This document shows, one piece after another, positions 6,810-14,401 of a stretch of DNA of 18,092 nucleotides (position 1 is its first letter; each line of letters starts with the position of its first letter). The DNA is from CAIXYX01 sp043806415 (lineage in GTDB: Archaea; Micrarchaeota; Micrarchaeia; Anstonellales; Anstonellaceae). The notes under the pieces were generated by a model. It worked only from the letters and a program-made list of their open reading frames with translations, was not told the origin of the DNA and ran no database searches. Where the stretch lies: positions 1 to 18,092 of the forward strand of contig JAZDHB010000050.1 in the NCBI GenBank assembly GCA_043806415.1, written 5' to 3'. Made by a program: the position numbers and the translations under genes.

Positions 6810-6820
6810 GTAATAAAAAG
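6810..6820 (+). promoter_or_regulatory. TATA-like box of the channel gene
   Basis: GTAATAAAAAG lies with its centre about 25 bases before the ATG at 6841. No Shine-Dalgarno sequence is visible in the 20 bases before that ATG, so a leaderless transcript is likely. Inferred from spacing and base composition. Confidence 0.45.
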
Positions 6821-6840
6821 GGTCGGGCCAAACTTATCCC

Positions 6841-7419
6841 ATGCGCCATGATCCCATCATCGACACTATGCACGACATCGCCGACCATGCCAAGCGGCGC
6901 GCGTTCTATTACGCAGCCCGCCTGATCGTGGTCCTGCTCTTTGCCAGCATCCTCTTCTTCCCGCAACAACTGGGATTGTTCCTGCACAACCTGCCCCTCC
7001 TGGGCCTGCTCATCTTCGGGCCCGTCGTGCTGGCCATCACCCTCTTCATCGACCTGCTGCGCGAGAGCCAGCGCTCGGTCGGCTCGCTCATGTTCAAGTA
7101 TTTCTTCCTGACGCTCTCCATCATCCTCACCTACGGGCTCTTCTACTACGTCAACGCCACCCTTCTGCAGCCGCCGGGCCTGCATTACGCGGCCGGCCTG
7201 CCGGAGAAGGGGCTGGAGCGCGACGTGTTCTACCTCTCCGCCTCCACCTATTTCACCATCGGATACGGGGACGTCACCCCCCTGGGCACCTATGCGCGCG
7301 CGGCCGCGGTCAGCGAGGCGTTCATCGGAAACATCATCAATCTCATCGTGCTGGCCATGGCTTTCCAGCGGCTGACCTCCAATCCCATCCTGGCCCCGGC
7401 ACCCGCCCGCAAGCGCTGA
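6841..7419 (+). CDS. Potassium channel-like membrane protein (Ion_trans_2 type)
   Basis: This 192-residue integral membrane protein carries the potassium selectivity filter TIGYGD at residues 139-144, in the family context STYFTIGYGDVTPLG. Hydrophobic segments are visible at about 22-44, 49-71 and 84-107, followed by the pore loop and a final helix at about 156-178. The core therefore resembles the two-helix pore unit of potassium channels, with extra helices in front. There is no RCK/TrkA-N regulatory domain and no voltage-sensor-like arginine ladder, so gating is unknown. A short cytoplasmic tail ends in APARKR. It is flanked by an upstream terminator and a convergent downstream gene, so it is probably transcribed alone. 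Confidence 0.9.
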   Translation: MRHDPIIDTMHDIADHAKRRAFYYAARLIVVLLFASILFFPQQLGLFLHNLPLLGLLIFGPVVLAITLFIDLLRESQRSVGSLMFKYFFLTLSIILTYGLFYYVNATLLQPPGLHYAAGLPEKGLERDVFYLSASTYFTIGYGDVTPLGTYARAAAVSEAFIGNIINLIVLAMAFQRLTSNPILAPAPARKR

Positions 7420-7461
7420 CCTGATCCCGCGTAAACGTCCGTTTAACCTGCAAGCGCCGGA

Positions 7462-7555
7462 TTAAAAGTCGGTCTTGATTTTCGCGTCCCGCGCGGGCCC
7501 GCCGGATGCAGATGCCATCTTAAGCTAAAAGTCGGTCTTGATCTTCGCGCCCAGG
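7462..7555 (-). repeat. In-frame duplicate of the 3' end of the EPSPS-like gene
   Basis: The plus-strand sequence at 7463-7487 is repeated at 7526-7550 with two differences, 63 bases apart. On the minus strand the gene ends in GAKIKTDF and TAG (7525-7527). Reading on in the same frame gives 20 codons that end in DAKIKTDF and TAA (7462-7464). Of the changes in the shared segment, one swaps one stop codon for another, one is a silent Lys change and one is Gly to Asp. It looks like a small duplication of the gene end. Whether the tail is ever translated by readthrough cannot be seen. Confidence 0.75.
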
Positions 7556-8817
7556 CTCTTCAAATCCGCCCAGAAGCCGGGATGGCTTTTGGACACCGCC
7601 TGCGCGTTCTCGACGATGAGCGGTTCCGGGCACACCAGTCCCGCGAGCGCGAGTGCCATCGCGACGCGGTCGTCCCTTTCGCAATCCACGTGCCCGCCTA
7701 TAAGCGCGGACGGCTCGATCCGGATGCTTCCTTCGCTCATCGCCACCTTCCCCCCGACAAGATTCAGGGCGTTGGCCATCGAACGCGCCCGGCGCAGGAA
7801 GCCCGGATAGACTGGATAGAGCGGCTCGATCGACACGGGATGCTCATTTTGCGTGGCCAGTACCATCGCCAACGGAAGCAGCGACGGATACGCGCGCATG
7901 TCAAGCGATGCGGGCAAGGACAGCCGGCGCGCCATATCCACTCGGGCATGGATGCCCTCCTCATCCCATCCCATCTCCCATCCGTCCGCGTTCGTCGCGC
8001 CCGGTATTTCCAGCTTCTTCCAGAATGCCCTCTCCGCCTGCTTGGATGACGACTCGAGCCACACCTCGCCCTGGCCCGCGAGCAGAAGCGCGCCCAGCAG
8101 GTATGAGCCTGTTCGCCAGTCCTGCTCCGCGTCCCCGTACAGCTCGGGGTATCCCTGTCCGGGCGCGATGGTGAGCTCGCCGCTCTCCTCGTCCAGGTTC
8201 CAGAGGATCCCGAACTGCTCGAGCACGCCCAGCGAGAGGCGCAGGGCCGGCCTCTCCATCACGAAATCGTCGAGGCTCAAGATCAGGTCCGCCCGGGCGC
8301 ATGGCATCGCCATCGCCCATCCGCTGGCCCAGAACGCCCCGCCCGTGTCGCCAATCTCTAGTTCCGGCGCGCTGATTTCCCCGCGCACTTCCGTTTTTTG
8401 GGCGATATTGCTCACGCGGATCCCCAGCCGGGCGGCGGCCCGGTCCAGCGCGCGCATGGGGCCGTCCGGCAGCACGGGCAGCGCCAGCGTCGCCTCTCCC
8501 GTCACGCACGCCAGCGGCACCGCGAGGCGCGCGCTCGTCAGGGTGGGGCATCTAAAATCCGGACCGAACCGGGGCTCGCCGGGGCCGAATACGTCGGCCG
8601 TCATCTGCCCGATCTCCTCGTTGGGGTTGAACCCGATGTCCGCGCCCATCTGCTTGCCCATATCCAGCACGGCGCGAACCTCCTTGGAATCCGGGCAGTT
8701 CCCGATGGCTCCGCCGGCGCCCAGGCACGCGCCCCACAAAAGCCGGACGGCATGGCTTTCCGAGGGAGGCGGGATGACCCGTCCGCTTATGGATGAGGCA
8801 TGGATGGTGCATCGCAT
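7525..8817 (-). CDS. Divergent EPSP synthase (AroA)-family protein, catalytic residues not conserved
   Basis: 430 residues from the ATG at 8817, whose N-terminus (MRCTIHASSISGRVIPPPS) matches the family start; a GTG at 8853 would add 12 residues. The two-domain enolpyruvyl transferase fold is recognisable from start to end, including DDRVAMALALAGL and VSKSHPGFW near the C-terminus. EPSP synthase makes 5-enolpyruvylshikimate-3-phosphate from shikimate 3-phosphate and PEP. Here the first-motif lysine (SKS) is Glu (codon 8758-8760), the NAGT loop is absent, the SSQ substrate motif reads TGGAF, the catalytic Asp after DM is replaced, and the KESDR motif is missing (PGFLRRARSM around 7775-7810). 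The Arg of DHR and the terminal Lys remain. No other shikimate gene is nearby. It may act on another substrate or be inactive, so I give no gene symbol. Confidence 0.8.
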   Translation of the reverse strand: MRCTIHASSISGRVIPPPSESHAVRLLWGACLGAGGAIGNCPDSKEVRAVLDMGKQMGADIGFNPNEEIGQMTADVFGPGEPRFGPDFRCPTLTSARLAVPLACVTGEATLALPVLPDGPMRALDRAAARLGIRVSNIAQKTEVRGEISAPELEIGDTGGAFWASGWAMAMPCARADLILSLDDFVMERPALRLSLGVLEQFGILWNLDEESGELTIAPGQGYPELYGDAEQDWRTGSYLLGALLLAGQGEVWLESSSKQAERAFWKKLEIPGATNADGWEMGWDEEGIHARVDMARRLSLPASLDMRAYPSLLPLAMVLATQNEHPVSIEPLYPVYPGFLRRARSMANALNLVGGKVAMSEGSIRIEPSALIGGHVDCERDDRVAMALALAGLVCPEPLIVENAQAVSKSHPGFWADLKSLGAKIKTDF

Positions 8818-8879
8818 GCGCTTAAGACACAGGCGCATTTTAAAAGAAAACACCCTATCGAATCTCGGTCTTGCGCCTC

Positions 8880-8886
8880 TTTAAAT
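8880..8886. promoter_or_regulatory. TATA-like box shared by trm1 and the EPSPS-like gene
   Basis: TTTAAAT lies in the short divergent gap, and its TTTAAA core is self-complementary. On the minus strand it is about 30 bases before the GTG at 8853. On the plus strand it is about 26 bases before the second ATG of trm1 at 8909. A further TTTTAAAAG lies at 8838-8846. One box may serve both directions; this is inferred from position. Confidence 0.4.
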
Positions 8887-8893
8887 CATTTTC

Positions 8894-10141
8894 ATGCGAA
8901 ATCATCGCATGCCGTCCAAAGTCCGTGCCATCTCATCCGTCCGTCCCGCGCGCGCATCAAGCGACGTCCCCAATTCCGCGCCGGCGCGCCCCGCGCGAAA
9001 AGTCACGGACGGCAAGAAAGCCAACTCCAATCGCGCGGGCCAGGTGATCCAGGAAGGCCTTGCCAAAGTCCGCGTGCCCGACGGCATCTTCTTCAATCCG
9101 GCCATGCGCCTCTGCCGCGACCTTTCCAGCCTCTGGGTTGGCGCCCTGCCTCCCGTCCAGAATGCGCTCGACGCCTTCTGCGCCAGCGGCATCCGGGGCC
9201 TGCGCTACAAACTGGAGAACGAGGATGTGGGCGCGCTCACGCTTCTTGATGCGAGCGAATCCGCGGCCCAAGCGGCGGAAGACAACATCAAGCTGAACAA
9301 AATTGAAAAGGAAAACGCGAAAGCCGTCCGCTCCCCGGTCGAGGTTTTCCTCGCCTCCCATTACGGGTTCGATCTGGTCGAGATCGACCCCTTCGGCACG
9401 CCGGCCCCGTTCCTTCCCTTCGTCCTCCGTTCATGTGCGAATCTAAAGTCCTTCCATCTCTCCATCACGGCCACCGACACGGCCGTGCTCTGCGGCGCGC
9501 ACGCGCCCGCCTGCCTCAACCAGTACAATTGCAAGCCCCTCGACAACGAATTCTGCCACGAGAACGCCGTGCGCATCCTGCTGGGCCACCTCGCGCGCGC
9601 GGCCTCGCAATTCGATTTCTCCCTCCATCCGCAATTGTGCTTCTCGGACAAGCATTACGTCAAGCTGCTGGTGGGGATGAAGAAAGGCGCGCCCGGCGCC
9701 GTCCTCTCCTCCAAGCAGGCGATGAAATTCGTAGCCCACTGCCCAAAATGCCTCTGGCATTCATTGGGCGATTTCCCGCCCGCCCTATGCCCGCTCTGCG
9801 GGGGCCGATGCGACTGGGCCGGCCCGCTTTGGGGCGGCGAATGGGCAAGCAAAGAAAGCGTGGAGAAAATGATGGCGCTCTTGCCGCAGCGTCCCTATCT
9901 ATTGCAAAAAGAGGCCGGCTCGTTTCTGGGCACCATCGCATCCGAAGCGGGCGGGCCGGCGCTGTATTACGACTTGCACGAGCTGGCGTCGCGGCACAAG
10001 CGGCGCATCCCGAGCATGGAAGACCTGCTCGGTGCCCTCCAATCCGCCGGCCTCTTCGCCAGCCGGACCCATTTCAAGGCCCACTCCATCCGCACCAACG
10101 CTTCGCTTGACGAAATCCTCCAGTTCATGTCCAAAACCTGA
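8894..10141 (+). CDS. trm1: tRNA (guanine26-N2)-dimethyltransferase Trm1
   Basis: This 415-residue S-adenosylmethionine-dependent enzyme makes N2,N2-dimethylguanosine at position 26 of tRNA, conserved in archaea and eukaryotes. Motifs in order are FFNPAMRLCRDLS near residue 65, the SAM-binding DAFCASGIRGLRY near 92, the catalytic EIDPFGTPAPF with Asp165, and TATDTAVLCG near 192. A C-terminal zinc ribbon has Cys283/Cys286 and Cys299/Cys302 (CPKC and CPLC, with Cys306 close by). The first 45 residues are basic and Ala/Pro/Ser-rich and lie outside the enzyme core. The second ATG at 8909 is an alternative start that fits a leaderless transcript from the TATA-like box at 8880. The length is close to that of other archaeal Trm1 proteins. 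Transcription is divergent from the EPSPS-like gene. Confidence 0.95.
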   Translation: MRNHRMPSKVRAISSVRPARASSDVPNSAPARPARKVTDGKKANSNRAGQVIQEGLAKVRVPDGIFFNPAMRLCRDLSSLWVGALPPVQNALDAFCASGIRGLRYKLENEDVGALTLLDASESAAQAAEDNIKLNKIEKENAKAVRSPVEVFLASHYGFDLVEIDPFGTPAPFLPFVLRSCANLKSFHLSITATDTAVLCGAHAPACLNQYNCKPLDNEFCHENAVRILLGHLARAASQFDFSLHPQLCFSDKHYVKLLVGMKKGAPGAVLSSKQAMKFVAHCPKCLWHSLGDFPPALCPLCGGRCDWAGPLWGGEWASKESVEKMMALLPQRPYLLQKEAGSFLGTIASEAGGPALYYDLHELASRHKRRIPSMEDLLGALQSAGLFASRTHFKAHSIRTNASLDEILQFMSKT

Positions 10142-10183
10142 GCAATCCGGGCAAAATTCTTCGTCGCAACCAAAAGCTGTGTC

Positions 10184-10193
10184 TTTTTATAAT
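10184..10193 (+). promoter_or_regulatory. TATA-like box of HMG-CoA reductase
   Basis: TTTTTATAAT precedes the HMG-CoA reductase gene and predicts transcription from about 10214. That lies downstream of the ATG at 10208 and so favours the TTG start at 10247. The following bases match the promoter-like string before cdc48 (130-144) exactly over 15 bases. Confidence 0.5.
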
Positions 10194-10246
10194 TCTCTTC
10201 GCATGGTATGGTCATCTCATGTCCAATCCCATTCGCAGGTGTTGTC

Positions 10247-11506
10247 TTGTCTGATTCAATTTGGAGCGGATTCTACAAACTTCCCATATCTGAGCGCCAG
10301 AAGCTTCTGGCTCGGGAATGCCATCTCTCTCCCGAAGACCTCGCCCTGCTCAACAAATCCGGCCCGCTTCCCCTCGCCGTCGCGGACACGATGAGCGAGA
10401 GCGTGGTGGGCACCATCGGCCTGCCTCTTTCCGTCGCCCCCAATTTCATCCTCAACGGCCGGCCTTACGCCGTGCCCATGGCCATCGAGGAGCCGTCCGT
10501 GGTGGCGGCGGCCAGCCACGCGGCCAAGCTTGCGGCCCCGGAAGGCTTTTTCACCGATTATTCCGGCTCTATCATGATCGGCCAGATCCAGCTGGTGGGC
10601 GTGCAAGACCTCAAGAAGGCCGTGCGCACGCTCGAAACCCGAAAAGAGCAATTCATCGCCCAGGCCAATACGCACGCCGGGCACATCACCAAATACGGCG
10701 GCGGCGTGGTGGGCATGGACCACCGGGCGCTCGAAACCCCAAGAGGCCCGATGCTCATCGTCCACTTCCACGTCAACGTGCAGGATGCGATGGGCGCGAA
10801 CATCGTCAACACCATCCTCGAGGGCGTCGCCCCCCACATGGCCGAGAGCCTCGGCGCCCGGGTGCGCCTGCGCATCCTCTCCAATCTCTCCACGCTGCGC
10901 ATGGCTTCGGCGCGCGCGGTCTGGAAATCCGGGAACGTCGGCGGGCCGGACGGGATCGAGGGCATCCTCGACGCCTACGCCCTCGCCGTCGCCGACCCCT
11001 ACCGGCGCGCCACCCATGACAAGGGCATCATGAACGGCATCGACGCCGTCGCGCTCGCGTGCGGGCAGGACTGGCGCGCGATCGAGGCGGGCGCGCATTC
11101 CTATTCCGCTTTCAAGAACGCCCCGCTCACCGAGTTCTCCAAGACCAAAAGCGGCGATCTGGAGGGGAAGATCTCGCTCCCGCTCGCAGTGGGCATCCTC
11201 GGCGGCTCGCTCAAGGCCAATCCGACCGCGAACCTCTCCCTGCGCATCTTGGGCGTGAAAACATCGGGCGAACTGGCGCAGGTGATGGCGGCCGTGGGGC
11301 TTGCCCAGAATTTCGCGGCCCTGCGCGCGCTCAGCCTCGAAGGCATCCAGAAGGGCCACATGCGCCTGCACGCGCGCCACCTGGCCAGCGCGGCCGGCGC
11401 CAAGCCGGACGAGGCGGAGAAGGTCGTCGAGCTCATGCTTGAGCGCAAGCAGGTGAACGAGGCCGGGGCCGCAGACGCCCTCAACGCATTGCGTTCCAAG
11501 AAATGA
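10247..11506 (+). CDS. mvaA: Class II hydroxymethylglutaryl-CoA reductase
   Basis: A 419-residue reductase of the class II type known from Pseudomonas mevalonii and some archaea. It catalyses the NAD(P)H-dependent interconversion of HMG-CoA and mevalonate, the entry to archaeal isoprenoid lipids. Catalytic residues are visible: the second Glu of IEEPSVVAAAS (residue 82), Lys259 in HDKGIMNGID, Asp275 in GQDWRAIEAGAH, and His375 in GHMRLHARH. DAMGANIVNT marks the nucleotide-binding region. I chose the TTG at 10247 because AGGTG at 10237-10241 precedes it and the resulting SDSIWSGFYKLP start matches the family. The ATG at 10208 would add 13 residues and lies before the predicted transcription start. 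The next gene begins 37 bases downstream in the same direction. Confidence 0.95.
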   Translation: MSDSIWSGFYKLPISERQKLLARECHLSPEDLALLNKSGPLPLAVADTMSESVVGTIGLPLSVAPNFILNGRPYAVPMAIEEPSVVAAASHAAKLAAPEGFFTDYSGSIMIGQIQLVGVQDLKKAVRTLETRKEQFIAQANTHAGHITKYGGGVVGMDHRALETPRGPMLIVHFHVNVQDAMGANIVNTILEGVAPHMAESLGARVRLRILSNLSTLRMASARAVWKSGNVGGPDGIEGILDAYALAVADPYRRATHDKGIMNGIDAVALACGQDWRAIEAGAHSYSAFKNAPLTEFSKTKSGDLEGKISLPLAVGILGGSLKANPTANLSLRILGVKTSGELAQVMAAVGLAQNFAALRALSLEGIQKGHMRLHARHLASAAGAKPDEAEKVVELMLERKQVNEAGAADALNALRSKK

Positions 11507-11543
11507 GCGCGTATCGCGCGTTTGCATTTATCGAGGTAATCTG

Positions 11544-13385
11544 ATGACATCCACGGATATCGCAAAGACGATCCTGATCGAGCTGGCGTTCGCCCTCATG
11601 CTGGGCATTCTGGCCGGCGCGCCGTCCTGGTCGCATTTCCCGTCCACCCTGGGCGAAGGCACCTACGCGCAGGCCTTGCGCCTCGCGCAGGGCGCGCCCG
11701 CCAACGCGGCCGAGATGCTCACGCGGGCCGCCTACGGGATGGTCTCCCCGTTCGCGGGTTCGGGCGCGCCGTTCGCCTCCTTGAGCGTATTCTATCTGTC
11801 CCTGCCCGTGGTGCTCGCCCTCGCGTCGGCCATCCTCGCGTACGCTTCCTTGCGATTCTGGGGCTTCGGGCGGCTCGAGTCCGGCGCGTGCGCGCTTCTT
11901 TCCATGATCAGCGCGCCCGTCTCCCTCGCGCTCTATCCCGGCTTCATGCCTGCGCCGGCGCTCTCCATCCCGCTCTCCCTCCTGGGTCTCGCGGCAATCG
12001 CCCTCGCGGCGAGCCGCAAGGAGTATTCCCTTCCCGCCTCGCTGCTCTCGCTCATCGCATTCTCCTTAAGCGCATGGGTCGAGCCCTGGTCCGCGCTCCT
12101 GCCGCTGGGCCTCCTGGCCGGCGAACTCATCCGCTCGCACCGCACGCCGGACCAGCTCACCAAGTCGCCGGAGATGCTCGTGCGCCTCGCCGTGCTGGCC
12201 CTGCCCGCGCTCGTGGCCCTCTTCGCCGCGCCCCTTCCCGCCTACTCGCTCTCAACGGCTGGCATTCTCAGCTTCCTCTACAACAGCCGCCTTCTCGTCG
12301 GCCTGGCCGTCATCCCCCTCGCGCTTATGGGAGCCAGGCAGAAGCACCCGCAGGCCATCATGCATTCCGTTCTTTTCATCGTCGCACTGCTGGCCGGAGC
12401 GGTTTCGCCCTCCGGCGCTCTCCTCCTCCTTCTCCTCCCGGCCGCCTACGGCCTGCATGCCCTCTCGGGCCTGGACAAGGAACCCGCGCGCCTCCAGGCC
12501 CTGATGGTCTGCGCGGCCGTCTTCATGCTCGGCCTGGGCCTGTTCGCGGACCAATCCGACCCCGTGCGCCTGCTGGGCCTCTGTGCGCTCCTATCCGGCA
12601 TCGGCTTCGTCCTGTTCTATCTCTACCAGCGGTCCGCGCCCCTCGCCAAGTACGGCCTGCTCACGTTCCTCCTCTGCTCGGGCTTCTTCTCGGCCACGAC
12701 GTATTATGCCGGCCTCTCCTATGCCCCGCCCTACACTTACCAGCCGCTCTCGCCCGGCGTGGACCAGGCTTTGCGATGGTTCGCCAGCCACGAGCCCGCC
12801 GCCGATGCCGGCTCTCCAGCAGCGGCCCAGGTGGAAGCCTTCGCCCCAGAGGCGGCCGTGCGCCTGGCCACCAACCGCTCGCTCTCTTCGAGCGACATGG
12901 CATTCGTGCGATGGCTCGCTTCCGACGCCAAAACCGCCGCCCCTCGCCCGTTCTCGCGCGGCGACTACGTCATCGCCGACAACCTGATGTTCGAGCGCAT
13001 CCAGGCCAACTCGAGCGTGCTCGATCGCTCGTGGACCCTCATCCCCCTGCAATACGCGAGCCAGCGGGTGGTGGGCAGCACCACGTTCGCCACCTTCATT
13101 TCCAGCCAGGGGTATGCCATCATGCAGGCCATCGACTCGAACATGATGCCCACGAGCGATTCGGCCATCCTCTTCGAACCGGGCCAGTACAATTACCCCA
13201 ACGAGATGGTGCGCGGCGACGTCGGGCTGATGATGCCCGACCGGCCCGTGAACGCCTCCGGCCAGCTCCTGCTATGGTACAACCGCGAATTCGACAGCAA
13301 CGCGGTGCGCCTCTATACCCAGAATTCGACTTTCGAGCCCGTCTATTCACAGGACGGCACGAGCGTCTTTAAGGTGATCTCATAG
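11544..13385 (+). CDS. Multi-pass membrane protein with GT-C glycosyltransferase-like architecture
   Basis: A 613-residue protein with about eleven hydrophobic segments between residues 8 and 380, then a hydrophilic domain of about 230 residues. This layout is that of GT-C glycosyltransferases, including oligosaccharyltransferase STT3/AglB. The first loop contains STLGEGTYAQALRLAQ, resembling the acidic (D/E)xxxY segment found after the first helix in that fold. DQALRWFASHEP at the start of the soluble domain resembles the AMRWL region of AglB. The WWDYG catalytic motif of AglB is absent. The gene overlaps the downstream GlcNAc-1-phosphate transferase, which supports a role in lipid-linked glycan assembly or transfer. 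GAGGT at 11532-11536 supports the ATG at 11544. The exact activity is unknown. Confidence 0.65.
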   Translation: MTSTDIAKTILIELAFALMLGILAGAPSWSHFPSTLGEGTYAQALRLAQGAPANAAEMLTRAAYGMVSPFAGSGAPFASLSVFYLSLPVVLALASAILAYASLRFWGFGRLESGACALLSMISAPVSLALYPGFMPAPALSIPLSLLGLAAIALAASRKEYSLPASLLSLIAFSLSAWVEPWSALLPLGLLAGELIRSHRTPDQLTKSPEMLVRLAVLALPALVALFAAPLPAYSLSTAGILSFLYNSRLLVGLAVIPLALMGARQKHPQAIMHSVLFIVALLAGAVSPSGALLLLLLPAAYGLHALSGLDKEPARLQALMVCAAVFMLGLGLFADQSDPVRLLGLCALLSGIGFVLFYLYQRSAPLAKYGLLTFLLCSGFFSATTYYAGLSYAPPYTYQPLSPGVDQALRWFASHEPAADAGSPAAAQVEAFAPEAAVRLATNRSLSSSDMAFVRWLASDAKTAAPRPFSRGDYVIADNLMFERIQANSSVLDRSWTLIPLQYASQRVVGSTTFATFISSQGYAIMQAIDSNMMPTSDSAILFEPGQYNYPNEMVRGDVGLMMPDRPVNASGQLLLWYNREFDSNAVRLYTQNSTFEPVYSQDGTSVFKVIS

Positions 13386-14359
13386 AAGAGTTCTTCCTGC
13401 CCATCGTATTCATCGCCTCCTTCCTGCTCTCGGCCTTCACGCTCCACAAGATCCTTCCCAAGCTGCGGGCGGCCGGCATGCTCGGCAAAGACATGCACAA
13501 GAGCGGCGATGTCCGGGTGCCGGAGATGGGCGGCATCGCCATCGTGGTGGGCTTCACGGGCGCCGCGTTCTTGGGCATCTTCCTGCAGCTCTTCTTCAAC
13601 CTCCAATTCCATCTCTCCTACATCCTCGCGGCCCTGCTCACCATCACCATCGTCGCGATCATCGGCATCTTCGACGACCTCTTCGACATGAGCCAGCACG
13701 TCAAGGCCTTCCTGCCCCTCGCGGCCGCCATGCCGCTCGTGGCCATCGCCGTCTCGCGGAGCGTGAACACCATCTTCATCCCGTTCATCGGCGTCGTGGA
13801 TTTCGGCCTGCTCTACCCCTTCCTGCTCGTGCCCGTCGCCGTGGCGGTGTGCTCGAACCTGACCAACATGATGGCCGGCTTCAACGGCCTGGAGGCCGGC
13901 ATGGGCCTCATTATCTTCTCCACCCTCACGCTCGTGGCCCTCTCGCACGCGCAGATCGAGATGGCCTTCATCTCGGCGTGCATGATGGGCGCGCTCACCG
14001 GCTTCCTCCTCTTCAACTGGTATCCGGCCAAGGTGTTCATCGGCGACGTGGGCACCCTCTCCATCGGCGCGGCGCTCGCGGCCGCCGTCATCCTCTCGGA
14101 CTACAAGGCCGCCGGGGCCATCCTGGTCATCCCGTACGTCGTGGATTTCTTCATCAAATTAGCCAACAAGTTCCCCAAATCCTTCGCCGAATACAAGAAC
14201 GGCAAGCTCTACACCCCGCGCGGCCAAGTCAAGGGCCTCAACCACCTCATCCTCAACCTCTTCGGAGGACTGAGCGAAAAACAGCTGGTGTACGTGTTTT
14301 TCGGCATCGAGCTGGTGTTCGCGCTCGCGGTGCTGGTGCTGTACACGAATATCATGTAA
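13382..14359 (+). CDS. Dolichyl-phosphate GlcNAc-1-phosphate transferase (GPT/MraY superfamily)
   Basis: 325 residues if translation starts at ATA 13382, or 293 from the first ATG at 13478. The family moves a sugar-1-phosphate from a UDP-sugar to dolichyl or undecaprenyl phosphate in the membrane, the first step of lipid-linked glycan synthesis. Motifs are GKDMHKSGDVRVPEMGG, the metal-binding IGIFDDLFD, CSNLTNMMAGFNGLEAG, and NWYPAKVFIGDVGT. About ten hydrophobic segments are present. The ATG at 13478 would remove the first transmembrane helix and cut just ahead of the GKD motif. Upstream codons encode exactly such a helix (FLPIVFIASFLLSAFTL). AGGTGATC at 13372-13379 sits four bases (counted from GGTGA) before ATA 13382, which overlaps the previous gene's TAG. 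No ATG, GTG or TTG exists in frame between them. Confidence 0.92.
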   Translation: MEEFFLPIVFIASFLLSAFTLHKILPKLRAAGMLGKDMHKSGDVRVPEMGGIAIVVGFTGAAFLGIFLQLFFNLQFHLSYILAALLTITIVAIIGIFDDLFDMSQHVKAFLPLAAAMPLVAIAVSRSVNTIFIPFIGVVDFGLLYPFLLVPVAVAVCSNLTNMMAGFNGLEAGMGLIIFSTLTLVALSHAQIEMAFISACMMGALTGFLLFNWYPAKVFIGDVGTLSIGAALAAAVILSDYKAAGAILVIPYVVDFFIKLANKFPKSFAEYKNGKLYTPRGQVKGLNHLILNLFGGLSEKQLVYVFFGIELVFALAVLVLYTNIM

Positions 14360-14401
14360 GATAAGCGGCCCGCTTTCAGGGCCCCCCTCGAGGCATATCC
14401 C

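Noticed and set aside
7433..7446. Inverted repeat TAAACG/CGTTTA between the channel gene and the EPSPS-like gene
   Set aside because: It is short, at a convergent gene end, and could be chance or a weak terminator; no regulatory role is supported.
7525..7527. TAG as a pyrrolysine or other sense codon
   Set aside because: Nothing in the window supports a TAG-decoding system; the tail beyond it is kept only as a duplication worth checking.
10256..11527. Long minus-strand frame opposite HMG-CoA reductase (423 codons)
   Set aside because: It is a mirror of the biased codons of the reductase, and all catalytic motifs are on the plus strand.
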